This document shows, one piece after another, positions 1 to 6,026 of a stretch of 6,447 bases of DNA. The translations under genes and the position numbers were made by a program. The notes beneath the pieces are model-generated. The model worked only from the letters and a program-made list of their open reading frames with translations. It ran no database searches and had not been told where the DNA came from. Positions within the stretch are counted from its first letter, which is position 1. Each line of letters begins with the position of its first letter. The stretch comes from Draconibacterium sp. (GTDB lineage: Bacteria; Bacteroidota; Bacteroidia; Bacteroidales; Prolixibacteraceae), in the NCBI GenBank assembly GCA_027011835.1, contig JALUZN010000396.1:1-6447 (forward strand). The letters run 5' to 3'.

Positions 1-218
1 AACTGGAACTCCGCAAACGCAACGAAAAAACCAATGCCATCGAATCGCAAAAAAAGAAAATTGAGTGGGGCTCGCAAATACGGTCGTATGTTTTACAACC
101 CTACAAAATGGTTAAAGATGTGCGCACCGGCTACGAAACCGGAAATGTAAACGCCGTTCTCGATGGCGAAATCGATGGGTTTATAAAAGCGTATTTGATG
201 GAGTTTGGAGGAAAATAA
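1..218 (+). CDS. prfB: Peptide chain release factor 2, C-terminal end (partial)
   Basis: This is the last 71 or so codons of release factor 2, which recognises UGA and UAA stop codons on the ribosome and triggers release of the finished peptide. The gene enters from the left edge; the first complete codon is at position 3 and TAA is at 216-218. The visible part contains the highly conserved RF2 tail, including WGSQIRSYVL, a DVRTGYETGN segment and AVLDGEIDGFI, which follow the GGQ domain (outside the window). The programmed frameshift site found in many prfB genes lies near the 5' end and cannot be judged. It is a housekeeping gene with no evident functional link to the cluster downstream. Its GC content (about 43% by hand count) is higher than that of stretches sampled by eye in the downstream cluster. 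Confidence 0.96.
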   Translation, partial: LELRKRNEKTNAIESQKKKIEWGSQIRSYVLQPYKMVKDVRTGYETGNVNAVLDGEIDGFIKAYLMEFGGK

Positions 219-269
219 AACGCCTCAATATCCATTCAAAAATCGGAAATTAAGTATAATTAAATAAAC

Positions 270-307
270 AATTATCGTTTATCGTAAATATACGATGAAT
301 GAAAATT
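270..307. promoter_or_regulatory. Probable operator dyad for the adjacent ArsR-family repressor
   Basis: The core is a perfect inverted repeat, ATCGTA (281-286) and TACGAT (291-296), around the spacer AATA. The symmetry continues outward with few mismatches: 15 of 19 opposing pairs match between 270 and 307. ArsR/SmtB dimers bind imperfect 12-2-12-type AT-rich palindromes, and this one lies where a -33 element would sit relative to the -7 box at 314-321. Occupancy would therefore block RNA polymerase. Autoregulation of the gene starting at 326 is the natural inference. Only one such dyad was seen in the window. Confidence 0.7.
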
Positions 308-313
308 ATTTAT

Positions 314-321
314 TATCTTTG
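314..321 (+). promoter_or_regulatory. Bacteroidota-type promoter -7 box (TATCTTTG)
   Basis: TATCTTTG matches the Bacteroidota sigma-ABfr consensus TAnnTTTG at every fixed base. No good TTG-type -33 element is visible; that place is taken by the dyad at 281-296. Transcription would be expected to start about 4-7 nt downstream, roughly 325-328, which coincides with the ATG at 326. The transcript would then be leaderless or nearly so. This also argues against the upstream in-frame ATG at 299, which would lie before the transcription start. Confidence 0.65.
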
Positions 322-325
322 TAAA

Positions 326-661
326 ATGAAAAAAGCAAATGCAAATACAACTTTTAAAGAAGATGTGAATCAGTTAGCTCGTTTTGCAAAGGCACTCGGG
401 CATCCTATTCGAATATCAATTTTACAGTATTTACACAAACAAGCGTGTTGTTTTACCGGCGATTTGGTCGATATTTTGCCCATTGCCCAATCAACAGTCT
501 CGCAGCACCTTAAAGAGCTAAAAGATGCCGGCTTAATTAAGGGCGAAGTAGATCCTCCCAAAGTTAAGTATTGCATTCATCAAGAGAACTGGGAAAAAGC
601 CAAAACACTTTTGAACGATTTTTTCGATGTCGACCTTAACGAAAATGTGTGTTCGATTTAA
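326..661 (+). CDS. ArsR/SmtB-family winged-helix transcriptional repressor
   Basis: A 111-residue DNA-binding protein of typical ArsR/SmtB length, expected to be a homodimeric repressor released from DNA by a metal, metalloid or reactive sulfur ligand. Residues 17-36 (LARFAKALGHPIRISILQYL) form the standard ArsR N-terminal helices. Residues 52-72 contain the recognition helix QSTVSQHLKELKDAGLI, followed by the wing around 73-84 with Y82-C83. Cysteines are C41-C42 at the start of the helix corresponding to the ELCVCDL metal site of classical ArsR, C83 in the wing, and C109 three residues from the end. The classical CxC is not kept exactly. The ATG at 326 is preferred over the one at 299 because the -7 box lies between them and the family homology begins after 326. 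It sits upstream of the nine-gene cluster and is probably autoregulated through the dyad at 270-307. The ligand is unknown; As(III)/Sb(III), soft metals or persulfide are all possible. Confidence 0.93.
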   Translation: MKKANANTTFKEDVNQLARFAKALGHPIRISILQYLHKQACCFTGDLVDILPIAQSTVSQHLKELKDAGLIKGEVDPPKVKYCIHQENWEKAKTLLNDFFDVDLNENVCSI

Positions 662-746
662 AAATTAAAATATAAACATTCATGATAAAAGATTTCACAA
701 ACAGAAGCATGATTTAGTTAAAGCACTAATTTTCTTCTCTTGTGTC

Positions 747-775
747 TTGATTCTTGTATCATGATTCTAAATTTT
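747..775 (+). promoter_or_regulatory. Possible weak promoter for the downstream gene cluster
   Basis: TTG at 747-749 is followed after 18 nt by TAAATTTT (768-775), which matches TAnnTTTG except at the last base. A start 5-7 nt further on would fall next to the ATG at 782, again giving a nearly leaderless message. The 120-bp gap between the repressor gene and the next gene makes an internal promoter plausible, but in AT-rich DNA such a near match is easily fortuitous. Read-through from the repressor promoter is the alternative. Confidence 0.25.
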
Positions 776-781
776 ATACCG

Positions 782-1342
782 ATGAAAGTTTTAGTAATAT
801 ATGGAAGTGCCCGAAAAAACGGCAACACCGCTCAAATGTTAGAGGCCGCATTATCTGCATTTCCAAAAGAAGCAGAAATAAAAAAGGCGTATTTAGGCGA
901 ATTGAAATTCTCGGGATGCGGGCCGTGTCGCGAATGTAAAACTACCGGTTATTGCACTATTAACGACGATATTCAATCGGTTTTAAAAGATATGATTTGG
1001 GCCGAAATAATACTTTTTGGTTCACCCTCGCAATTTTCCGATGTTAGTTCCGAATTAAAAATGCTGATGGAACGCACCTGGTGGATGAAAGGACAGTTGC
1101 GGAATAAAATTGGCGGATACGTTATTACCGGCCGCCGCTACATTGAAAGCACCATGAATACGTTGCACGCTTTTATGCTTCGCCACCGGATGATTTTGGG
1201 CGGAAGCGGCGCACTCGGTTACACATTTACCGAAATGGGTGGTTTGGAAAACGATCCTTTGGCAATTCGCGATGCTTTTGGAACGGGGCAACGTTTGGTT
1301 GAGATGTACCAGATTATTTACGAAAACAAATTGAACAGATAA
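782..1342 (+). CDS. Iron-sulfur flavoprotein / NAD(P)H-dependent FMN reductase family
   Basis: A 186-residue flavodoxin-fold protein predicted to bind FMN and a [4Fe-4S] cluster and to pass electrons between reduced carriers and an unknown acceptor in the cytoplasm. The N-terminal strand and phosphate loop are KVLVIYGSARKNGNT (2-16). Four cysteines at 46, 49, 52 and 58 form CX2CX2CX5C, the compact cluster motif described for archaeal Isf proteins, at nearly the same positions. A second flavin-binding segment, FGSPSQFSDVSSELKMLMER, lies near residues 80-100. The C-terminal half keeps the family ending (DPLAIRDAFGTGQRL). In-frame starts at TTG 740 and ATG 761 exist, but the fold starts exactly at 782. 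It is the first gene of the tight cluster, 10 bp before the rhodanese gene. It is not a clear ArsH: the Fe-S motif sets it apart, although ArsH belongs to the same flavodoxin-like superfamily. The substrate cannot be named. Confidence 0.87.
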   Translation: MKVLVIYGSARKNGNTAQMLEAALSAFPKEAEIKKAYLGELKFSGCGPCRECKTTGYCTINDDIQSVLKDMIWAEIILFGSPSQFSDVSSELKMLMERTWWMKGQLRNKIGGYVITGRRYIESTMNTLHAFMLRHRMILGGSGALGYTFTEMGGLENDPLAIRDAFGTGQRLVEMYQIIYENKLNR

Positions 1343-1352
1343 ATTAAAAGTT

Positions 1353-1745
1353 ATGGAACAGGCACTAAAGAAAATGGGACTTGGGTTCACAGGCAGAGGA
1401 GAACATGTTATCGGATTCGAAACCTTTTTAACAAAAAAAGATGCCATTTTTCTCGATGTACGTTCGAAAGAAGAGTGCGACACACTTCGATTTAATTTTG
1501 AATTATTCGGGATTAAGGTTGTTGAAATACCCATAGAACAACTACCCGACAGAATTAACGAACTCCCAAAAAATAAATTAATAGGTACATTTTGTTCGTC
1601 GAAAACACGAGCTTCGTGGGCTTACATCTATCTAATTTCGAAAGGTTTTAAGAATACGAAATGGATTTCGGCAGGCAACGAAGATGTTGGTGCCCATTTA
1701 AAACCGGGACCAATTTTTAAACAAATTTCAAAACAGACGAATTAA
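1353..1745 (+). CDS. Single-domain rhodanese-like protein
   Basis: A 130-residue cytoplasmic protein with one rhodanese domain, which carries sulfane sulfur as a cysteine persulfide and transfers it from donors such as thiosulfate or persulfides to thiol acceptors. The first signature, FLDVRSKEE, is at 33-41. The active-site loop is CSSKTR, with the catalytic Cys at 81 and Arg at 86 (CX4R), followed by the helix ASWAYIYLISKGF. The tail near 105-125 (SAGNEDVGAHLKPGPIFK) replaces the usual glycine-rich ending. There is no signal peptide and no second domain. It starts 10 bp after the flavoprotein gene and ends 6 bp before the exporter gene, a pairing (rhodanese with TauE/SafE) that is common in sulfur-detoxification operons. 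Classification is firm, the physiological donor and acceptor are not known. Confidence 0.9.
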   Translation: MEQALKKMGLGFTGRGEHVIGFETFLTKKDAIFLDVRSKEECDTLRFNFELFGIKVVEIPIEQLPDRINELPKNKLIGTFCSSKTRASWAYIYLISKGFKNTKWISAGNEDVGAHLKPGPIFKQISKQTN

Positions 1746-1751
1746 AAGGAA

Positions 1752-2489
1752 ATGGATATCTTAATTTTTATCATTTCGTTTATTGCAGCCTTTGTGTTTT
1801 CGCTCGGGGGAATTGGCGCTGCCATAATTCTTATTCCTATCCTTGTTTCGTTAGGCATTCCAATTAGTGTGGCAAAACCGGTTGGCCTTTTTAACAACAC
1901 GGTAAGTTTAATTGGCGCAAGCGTTACAAACATAAAAAACAAACGCCTCGATTTTAAAATGGGGTTACCAATAATAATTGCTTCGTTTCTTTTTGCAATT
2001 GTTGGTGCATACATCTCAAAATTTATTTCCAACGAAATTATTCTTTATCTGTTTATTGGCTTTCTACTGTTTTCGGGTTTTATGTTTCTTTTTCATAAGA
2101 AAAAAGAACACGAGAATTACCGAACCGATACACCGTATTTTCAATTAACACTAATTGGCGCGTTTGCCGGATTATTGTCGGGAATGCTCGGTATTGGCGG
2201 TGGAAGTATAATCTCGCCTTTGCTTTTAATGATAAGTTTTAATCCGAAAAAAATTACGGCAATTACAGCTTTTGTTGTTCCTTTTTCGTCGTTTTCGGCA
2301 TTTTTAACTTATTGGGCAATGGGAAACATCGACTGGAAAATTTTAACAATTGCATCGGTTGCAGGAGTTGCCGGAGCCACGCTTGGAACAATTTTTATGC
2401 AAAAGAAATTAAATGCCAACACAGTTAAAAAAATACTAGCCGTAATATTGTTACTGATGGCCGTAAAACTAATTTTTAAATTATTTTGA
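1752..2489 (+). CDS. TauE/SafE-family (DUF81) inner-membrane transporter
   Basis: A 245-residue polytopic membrane protein with about eight hydrophobic segments and two internally repeated halves. The repeat signatures are SLGGIGAAIILIP (17-29) and SGMLGIGGGSIISP (143-156), the hallmark glycine-rich motifs of the TauE/SafE family. A basic, polar loop (about 115-128, HKKKEHENYRTD) separates the halves. Members export sulfite, sulfoacetate or related sulfur-containing anions, and some are linked to thiosulfate movement. Next to a rhodanese gene, export of a sulfur oxyanion made in the cytoplasm is the most likely job, by inference. AAGGA at 1746-1750 lies only one base before the ATG, too close for a standard ribosome-binding site. 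The stop codon is 5 bp before the porin start. Confidence 0.9.
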   Translation: MDILIFIISFIAAFVFSLGGIGAAIILIPILVSLGIPISVAKPVGLFNNTVSLIGASVTNIKNKRLDFKMGLPIIIASFLFAIVGAYISKFISNEIILYLFIGFLLFSGFMFLFHKKKEHENYRTDTPYFQLTLIGAFAGLLSGMLGIGGGSIISPLLLMISFNPKKITAITAFVVPFSSFSAFLTYWAMGNIDWKILTIASVAGVAGATLGTIFMQKKLNANTVKKILAVILLLMAVKLIFKLF

Positions 2490-2494
2490 GAAGA

Positions 2495-3487
2495 ATGAAA
2501 CAGATTCTTTTAATTCTATTATTACTTCTTGGATTTAATGGATTTTCGCAAACCGTTGAAACCCAAAAAAAGGTTGACTGGAATGGCTACACTCAACTGC
2601 GAGCAACAAGTAATTTTGGCGACAATTCGAGTATTATGGTTCGTCGGTTAAAATTTTGGATAAAATCGACACCCGAATTTTCGGAACACTGGTCGTACAA
2701 AGTGCAAGCACTTTTTGCCAGTTGGATGCAAGAGCGATTTTTTTTACAAGATGTAAAAATCAACTACAAAACAGGCCTTTTCTCGTTCGATATGGGGCAA
2801 TTTGTTCCTCAATATAGTTTGCAACGGTTTCAACGCGATGTAGATATTGCGGCAATTGAAAGGGCTTTGGTTATAAATGCTCTCATCCCCGATGGCACGC
2901 TAGGAGTGCGCGATGTTGGAGTTCAAATTAACTTTCACTCTTCCAACAATCTTTTAGAGACTCATTTGGGAGCCTTTAATGGCTATGGAATAAAGGAGTA
3001 CCGACTTAACAGTAAGGGTTTTATGTTAACAAATAAGACGGCAATTTCTATTCCGGTTAACAAAAGCCAAGTGCAGTTGGGCTACTCGTTAATGTACCGG
3101 AACACAGAAGATTTGCAAATAAAAAAAGTTTTCCCCGACTCGGTTCTATACACCGGAACCGATATTCGGTATAATTTATTTGCAATGTTTACATCGAAAT
3201 ATTTTGGTATGCAGGCAGAATACCTGAATGCCGATTTTGAGGGAAAACAAGCCAACGGGTACTATTTTTTAGCCACTACAAAAATTCGCAAATCGGAAAT
3301 TATTCTCTCGTTCGAAGATTATAATAATACTTATTCAGAGACGCATCATCCGTATTATCGAATAGGATATAACTATCTGATAAACAAGAATAAAACAAAG
3401 CTGTTCTTCGACAACTATTTTCAGATTATTGAAAATGGAATAAAAAATTATTATGCAACAATTCAGCTTCAAATATTTTTTAAATAG
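2495..3487 (+). CDS. Outer membrane porin of the phosphate-selective porin O/P type
   Basis: A 330-residue exported beta-barrel protein. Residues 1-18 form a signal peptide (MKQ, then a run of Leu/Ile, then GFNGFS), with probable cleavage before Q19. The mature part begins with a barrel strand, WNGYTQLRA, followed by a VRRLKFWIK strand, an alternating polar/aromatic pattern throughout, and an FDMGQFVPQYSLQRF segment plus a later ALIPDGTLGVRDVGVQI, which resemble the conserved middle of OprO/OprP-type porins. The C terminus is a strand ending in Phe-Phe-Lys. The ATG at 2495 is chosen because it starts the signal peptide directly and follows a purine-rich GAGAAG; a TTG at 2486 would only add MRR. 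The protein would let small anions through the outer membrane. As a partner of the TauE/SafE transporter it could complete export to the outside, but uptake of a substrate is equally possible. Confidence 0.83.
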   Translation: MKQILLILLLLLGFNGFSQTVETQKKVDWNGYTQLRATSNFGDNSSIMVRRLKFWIKSTPEFSEHWSYKVQALFASWMQERFFLQDVKINYKTGLFSFDMGQFVPQYSLQRFQRDVDIAAIERALVINALIPDGTLGVRDVGVQINFHSSNNLLETHLGAFNGYGIKEYRLNSKGFMLTNKTAISIPVNKSQVQLGYSLMYRNTEDLQIKKVFPDSVLYTGTDIRYNLFAMFTSKYFGMQAEYLNADFEGKQANGYYFLATTKIRKSEIILSFEDYNNTYSETHHPYYRIGYNYLINKNKTKLFFDNYFQIIENGIKNYYATIQLQIFFK

Positions 3488-3496
3488 AGAAAAATA

Positions 3497-4408
3497 ATGG
3501 CGAAAGTAATTATTGCAATACATGGGTTAAGAAATAAACCGCCAAAGAACCTCCTGTTGGAGTGGGGACGAAAGTCTATTTTGGAAGGCATTGCATATTT
3601 GGGTTCGGAAGTGAAATTACCAAAGATGGAACTAGCGTATTGGGCAGATATTTTACATGGCCAACCACTTTCTCCGGACGAAAAGGATACAAAAAGCCCC
3701 TATTTTATAGATGAATATTATGTCCCATCGCGGAAAATCAAGAAAGTTGAAAGCCACATAATTAGACAAAGATTATTACTGTTCTTAAAAAAAATAATAT
3801 ATAGAATTTTCCTGAAGAAAGATTTTAGTTTACGCTTCCCTAAAATACCTAAAAAATTTATTCATAATAATTTTAGCGAGCTTGAAGTATATTTTAACGA
3901 AAACTGCGAAACGAATGAAAAAGCTTGCAAACGACGAGATGAAATAAATAGTCGTTTAATTTCACTTCTCGAAAAATATAAGAATGATGAGATATTTCTA
4001 GTTGCCCATTCGATGGGGAGCATTATTGCTTTCGATGTTTTAAGTTTTTTAGCTCCCGACATTCGCATCAATACTTTTGTAACCATGGGAGCCCCATTGG
4101 GTGCGCCTTTTGTTTTAAGCCGGATTGCCCGTCTGAATAAATCAAAACTTCAGGAGCATATTAAGCTGCAAACACCTGAGGCAGTTAGCAAACACTGGTA
4201 TAATTTCGCCGATATTAAAGACTCCATCGCCATAGATTATAAGTTGTCTGACGAGTTTAAGGCGAATAAAAAAGGGGTGAAAGTTCAGGATTTCTTGGTG
4301 TTAAATACCTATCAAATAAATGGGAAACCAAATCATCATAAATCTTTTGGATATTTAAGAACTCCGGAATTTATAAACGTATTAATTGATTTTATTAATG
4401 AAAAATAG
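3497..4408 (+). CDS. Alpha/beta hydrolase of unknown substrate (lipase/esterase-like)
   Basis: A 303-residue protein without a signal peptide. The first strand and oxyanion region are VIIAIHGLRNKPP (4-16). The nucleophile elbow is AHSMGS (170-175), with Ser172 as the likely nucleophile. Asp242 or Asp239 in the NFADIKDSIA segment is a candidate acid, and His280 or His281 in NHHKSFGYL a candidate base, so a full Ser-Asp-His triad can be drawn. Between strands lies a long insertion (about 50-150) holding a strongly basic hydrophobic helix (about 90-110) that could act as a lid or attach the protein to the membrane. It begins 9 bp after the porin gene, and its 3' end overlaps the next gene by 11 bp, so it belongs to the same unit. 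Its role beside sulfur and metal genes is not evident; release of a thioester- or ester-bound substrate is a speculation. Confidence 0.85.
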   Translation: MAKVIIAIHGLRNKPPKNLLLEWGRKSILEGIAYLGSEVKLPKMELAYWADILHGQPLSPDEKDTKSPYFIDEYYVPSRKIKKVESHIIRQRLLLFLKKIIYRIFLKKDFSLRFPKIPKKFIHNNFSELEVYFNENCETNEKACKRRDEINSRLISLLEKYKNDEIFLVAHSMGSIIAFDVLSFLAPDIRINTFVTMGAPLGAPFVLSRIARLNKSKLQEHIKLQTPEAVSKHWYNFADIKDSIAIDYKLSDEFKANKKGVKVQDFLVLNTYQINGKPNHHKSFGYLRTPEFINVLIDFINEK

Positions 4409-4643
4409 CGTTGAAATATTATCGCCGGGCCCAAATTGTTGGAAAACAAAAAAGATAATTAAATCTATCGAGCGGTTTTTCGAAGAAAATAGTATCGAAG
4501 CCGAGTTTCGGGTGATTAATACGATTGACGACTTTGTAAAATACAGAACCTGGATTTTACCAACCATAATAATTAATAATGAAATTGTGGCGAGAGGTTA
4601 TCGCCCATCAAATAATAAAATTTTAAGCAGTATTAAAAAATAG
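4398..4643 (+). CDS. Small thioredoxin-fold protein with a CxxT active site
   Basis: An 81-residue protein resembling the short redox-active-disulfide thioredoxins (about 75-80 residues, with GPGCxxC near the N terminus and TPAL/LPT plus a GRVPS-like end). The N-terminal strand VEILSPGPNCW leads to Cys14. The expected second cysteine three positions later is Thr17 (C14-W-K-T17), so no intramolecular dithiol can form. Pro in WILPTIIINNEIVARG (about 52-67) is the expected cis-proline loop, and GYRPS follows. This suggests a monothiol function such as glutathionylation-type exchange, persulfide carriage or metal ligation, by inference. The ATG at 4398 overlaps the hydrolase gene by 11 bp, consistent with translational coupling; a TTG at 4386 is a less likely start. 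It is followed 4 bp later by an OsmC-family gene. Confidence 0.78.
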   Translation: MKNSVEILSPGPNCWKTKKIIKSIERFFEENSIEAEFRVINTIDDFVKYRTWILPTIIINNEIVARGYRPSNNKILSSIKK

Positions 4644-4647
4644 AAAT

Positions 4648-5124
4648 ATGGAAGTAAAGAAAATTAATAGTTCGGAAGAAGCTTGTACTATGCAGGTAGA
4701 TGTAAATGTTCACGCAAAAAGCGAAACACCATCAAGATTAAAAATACAGTCAGGTAAATTTAAAATGATTATTGACGAGCCTGAAAATATGGGTGGAACC
4801 AATATGGGTCCCAGTCCTGTACAAGTTTTGTTAATGTCGTTAGCAGGGTGTTTAAATGTTACAGGACACGAAGTTGCCCGACAAAGAGGGATGAAACTAA
4901 ACGGAATGAAAATAGACATAAAAGGCAGTATGAATCCCTGTAATTTTATGGGCTGTTCGTTCGACGAACGTGCAGGTTTTCAGCAAATAAATGTTTCTAT
5001 AAAAGCAGATTTTGAAAATGCAGATAAAGAGGCTATTGATAGTTGGCTACATGAAACGGAAGCACGATGCCCCGTAACTGATAATATTAAAGAGGGAACC
5101 AACATATCTGTAAACATTAAGTAA
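4648..5124 (+). CDS. OsmC-family thiol protein with both conserved cysteines
   Basis: A 158-residue cytoplasmic protein of the OsmC/Ohr superfamily, whose characterised members reduce organic or hydrogen peroxides with a pair of reactive cysteines. The first conserved site is in GPSPVQVLLMSLAGCLN (54-70), with Cys68 at the start of the central helix. The second is EARCPVTDNI (128-137), with Cys131. Glycine-rich residues at 49-54 (GGTNMG) precede the helix. Two further cysteines, C98 and C103, in NPCNFMGCSF are extra and might bind a metal or form another disulfide. The length is slightly above the 130-145 typical for the family. It lies 4 bp after the CxxT protein and 5 bp before the CDF exporter. 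Peroxidase activity is inferred from family; sulfur (persulfide) handling would also fit the neighbours. Confidence 0.88.
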   Translation: MEVKKINSSEEACTMQVDVNVHAKSETPSRLKIQSGKFKMIIDEPENMGGTNMGPSPVQVLLMSLAGCLNVTGHEVARQRGMKLNGMKIDIKGSMNPCNFMGCSFDERAGFQQINVSIKADFENADKEAIDSWLHETEARCPVTDNIKEGTNISVNIK

Positions 5125-5129
5125 AAATA

Positions 5130-6026
5130 ATGGGACACGAACATCATCATCACGAAGTTGAAGGAAAGAATTTGTTTTTTACGATTCTATTAAACGCAGG
5201 TATTAGTTTAGCTGAACTTATTGGTGGAGTTATCTCAGGAAGTATTTCACTTATTTCTGATGCTATTCATAACTTCTCCGATGTTATTTCGCTAATAGTT
5301 TCTTACATAGCAAATAAACTTTCAAAAAGAGATGCTACCGAAAAGCAAACATTCGGTTATAAACGAAGCGAAATTATTGCCGCCTTTTTAAACTCGGCAA
5401 CACTAATAATTTTAGCCGTATTTATTCTTTTCGAAGCAGTCGAACGCTTTATAAATCCGGTGGAAATATCGAGTAATCTGGTTATTTGGCTCGCTCTCGG
5501 AAGTATTGTGGTAAACGGGTTAAGCGTACTTTTTATTAAAAAAGATGCCGAAGGTAATATGAATATGAAATCGGCTTATCTCCATCTTTTTGGCGACATG
5601 ATGACTTCAATTGCAGTTTTAATTGGTGGAATTTTAATGAAATATTTTCACATTTATTGGATTGACCCTGTTTTTTCAATATTGATAGCCATTTATCTGC
5701 TCTATTTGAGTTGGGATATTTTTAAATCATCGTTAAAAATTATGATGCAGTTTACGCCCGAACACATTGATATAAAAGAAATTGCAAAAGAGGTAGCAAA
5801 AATTAAGGATGTAAAAAATTTACATCATATACATATTTGGCAAATTAGCGAACACGATATAATGTTTGAAGCCCATCTCGATTTGGAAAACGATGTTAAG
5901 ATTACAGATTTTGAGCGAATATTAAAATCGGTTGAAGACTATTTACACGATAAATACGAAATTCATCATGTAACATTACAACCCGAGTTTATGGTAGATG
6001 ACAATAAAGAAATAATTAAAAAATGA
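5130..6026 (+). CDS. Cation diffusion facilitator (CDF) metal exporter, CzcD/ZitB type
   Basis: A 298-residue inner-membrane antiporter expected to expel Zn2+ or similar divalent cations (Co, Cd, Ni, Fe) in exchange for protons. The short N terminus is histidine-rich (H3, H5-H8). Six membrane helices can be placed at about 14-34, 36-62, 81-101, 116-136, 150-171 and 175-195. The transport-site residues are H47 and D51 in helix 2 and H152 and D156 in helix 5; this HxxxD pair of motifs is typical of zinc-type CDFs. The usual His-rich loop between helices 4 and 5 is very short (KKDAEGNMNMK). The cytoplasmic domain (205-290) has HHIHIW (232-237), H249 and H279-H280, consistent with regulatory metal binding. 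It is separated by 5 bp from the preceding gene and its stop overlaps the next start (ATGA). Control by the ArsR-type repressor would make sense. Confidence 0.94.
   Translation: MGHEHHHHEVEGKNLFFTILLNAGISLAELIGGVISGSISLISDAIHNFSDVISLIVSYIANKLSKRDATEKQTFGYKRSEIIAAFLNSATLIILAVFILFEAVERFINPVEISSNLVIWLALGSIVVNGLSVLFIKKDAEGNMNMKSAYLHLFGDMMTSIAVLIGGILMKYFHIYWIDPVFSILIAIYLLYLSWDIFKSSLKIMMQFTPEHIDIKEIAKEVAKIKDVKNLHHIHIWQISEHDIMFEAHLDLENDVKITDFERILKSVEDYLHDKYEIHHVTLQPEFMVDDNKEIIKK

Noticed and set aside
299..325. Upstream in-frame ATG extending the repressor by nine residues
   Set aside because: The TAnnTTTG box at 314-321 lies inside this extension, and the added residues have no family match; 326 is the better start.
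326..661. Calling the repressor a BigR/SqrR persulfide sensor
   Set aside because: C41/C42 and C109 look numerically similar to the BigR/SqrR cysteines, but by alignment the first sensing position of BigR corresponds to about Q34 here, so the sites are not equivalent.
714..729. Hairpin TTAGT-TAAAGC-ACTAA followed by T-rich DNA, as a terminator after the repressor gene
   Set aside because: Only a 5-bp AU-rich stem with a broken T tract; too weak to support a terminator call.
740..781. TTG 740 or ATG 761 as start of the flavoprotein
   Set aside because: The flavodoxin fold begins right at the ATG at 782 (MKVLVIYGS); the extra residues do not resemble a signal peptide or any domain.
782..1342. 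Calling the flavoprotein ArsH
   Set aside because: The CX2CX2CX5C motif fits iron-sulfur flavoproteins, and no arsenic gene (arsB, acr3, arsC, arsM) is present in the window.
1055..1534. 159-codon open frame on the minus strand
   Set aside because: It spans two well-supported + strand genes and the junction between them, and its translation shows no recognisable domain.
5136..5153. Histidine run at the N terminus of the CDF protein as an artificial tag
   Set aside because: Short His-rich N termini are normal for CDF exporters, and the surrounding sequence is ordinary genomic DNA.
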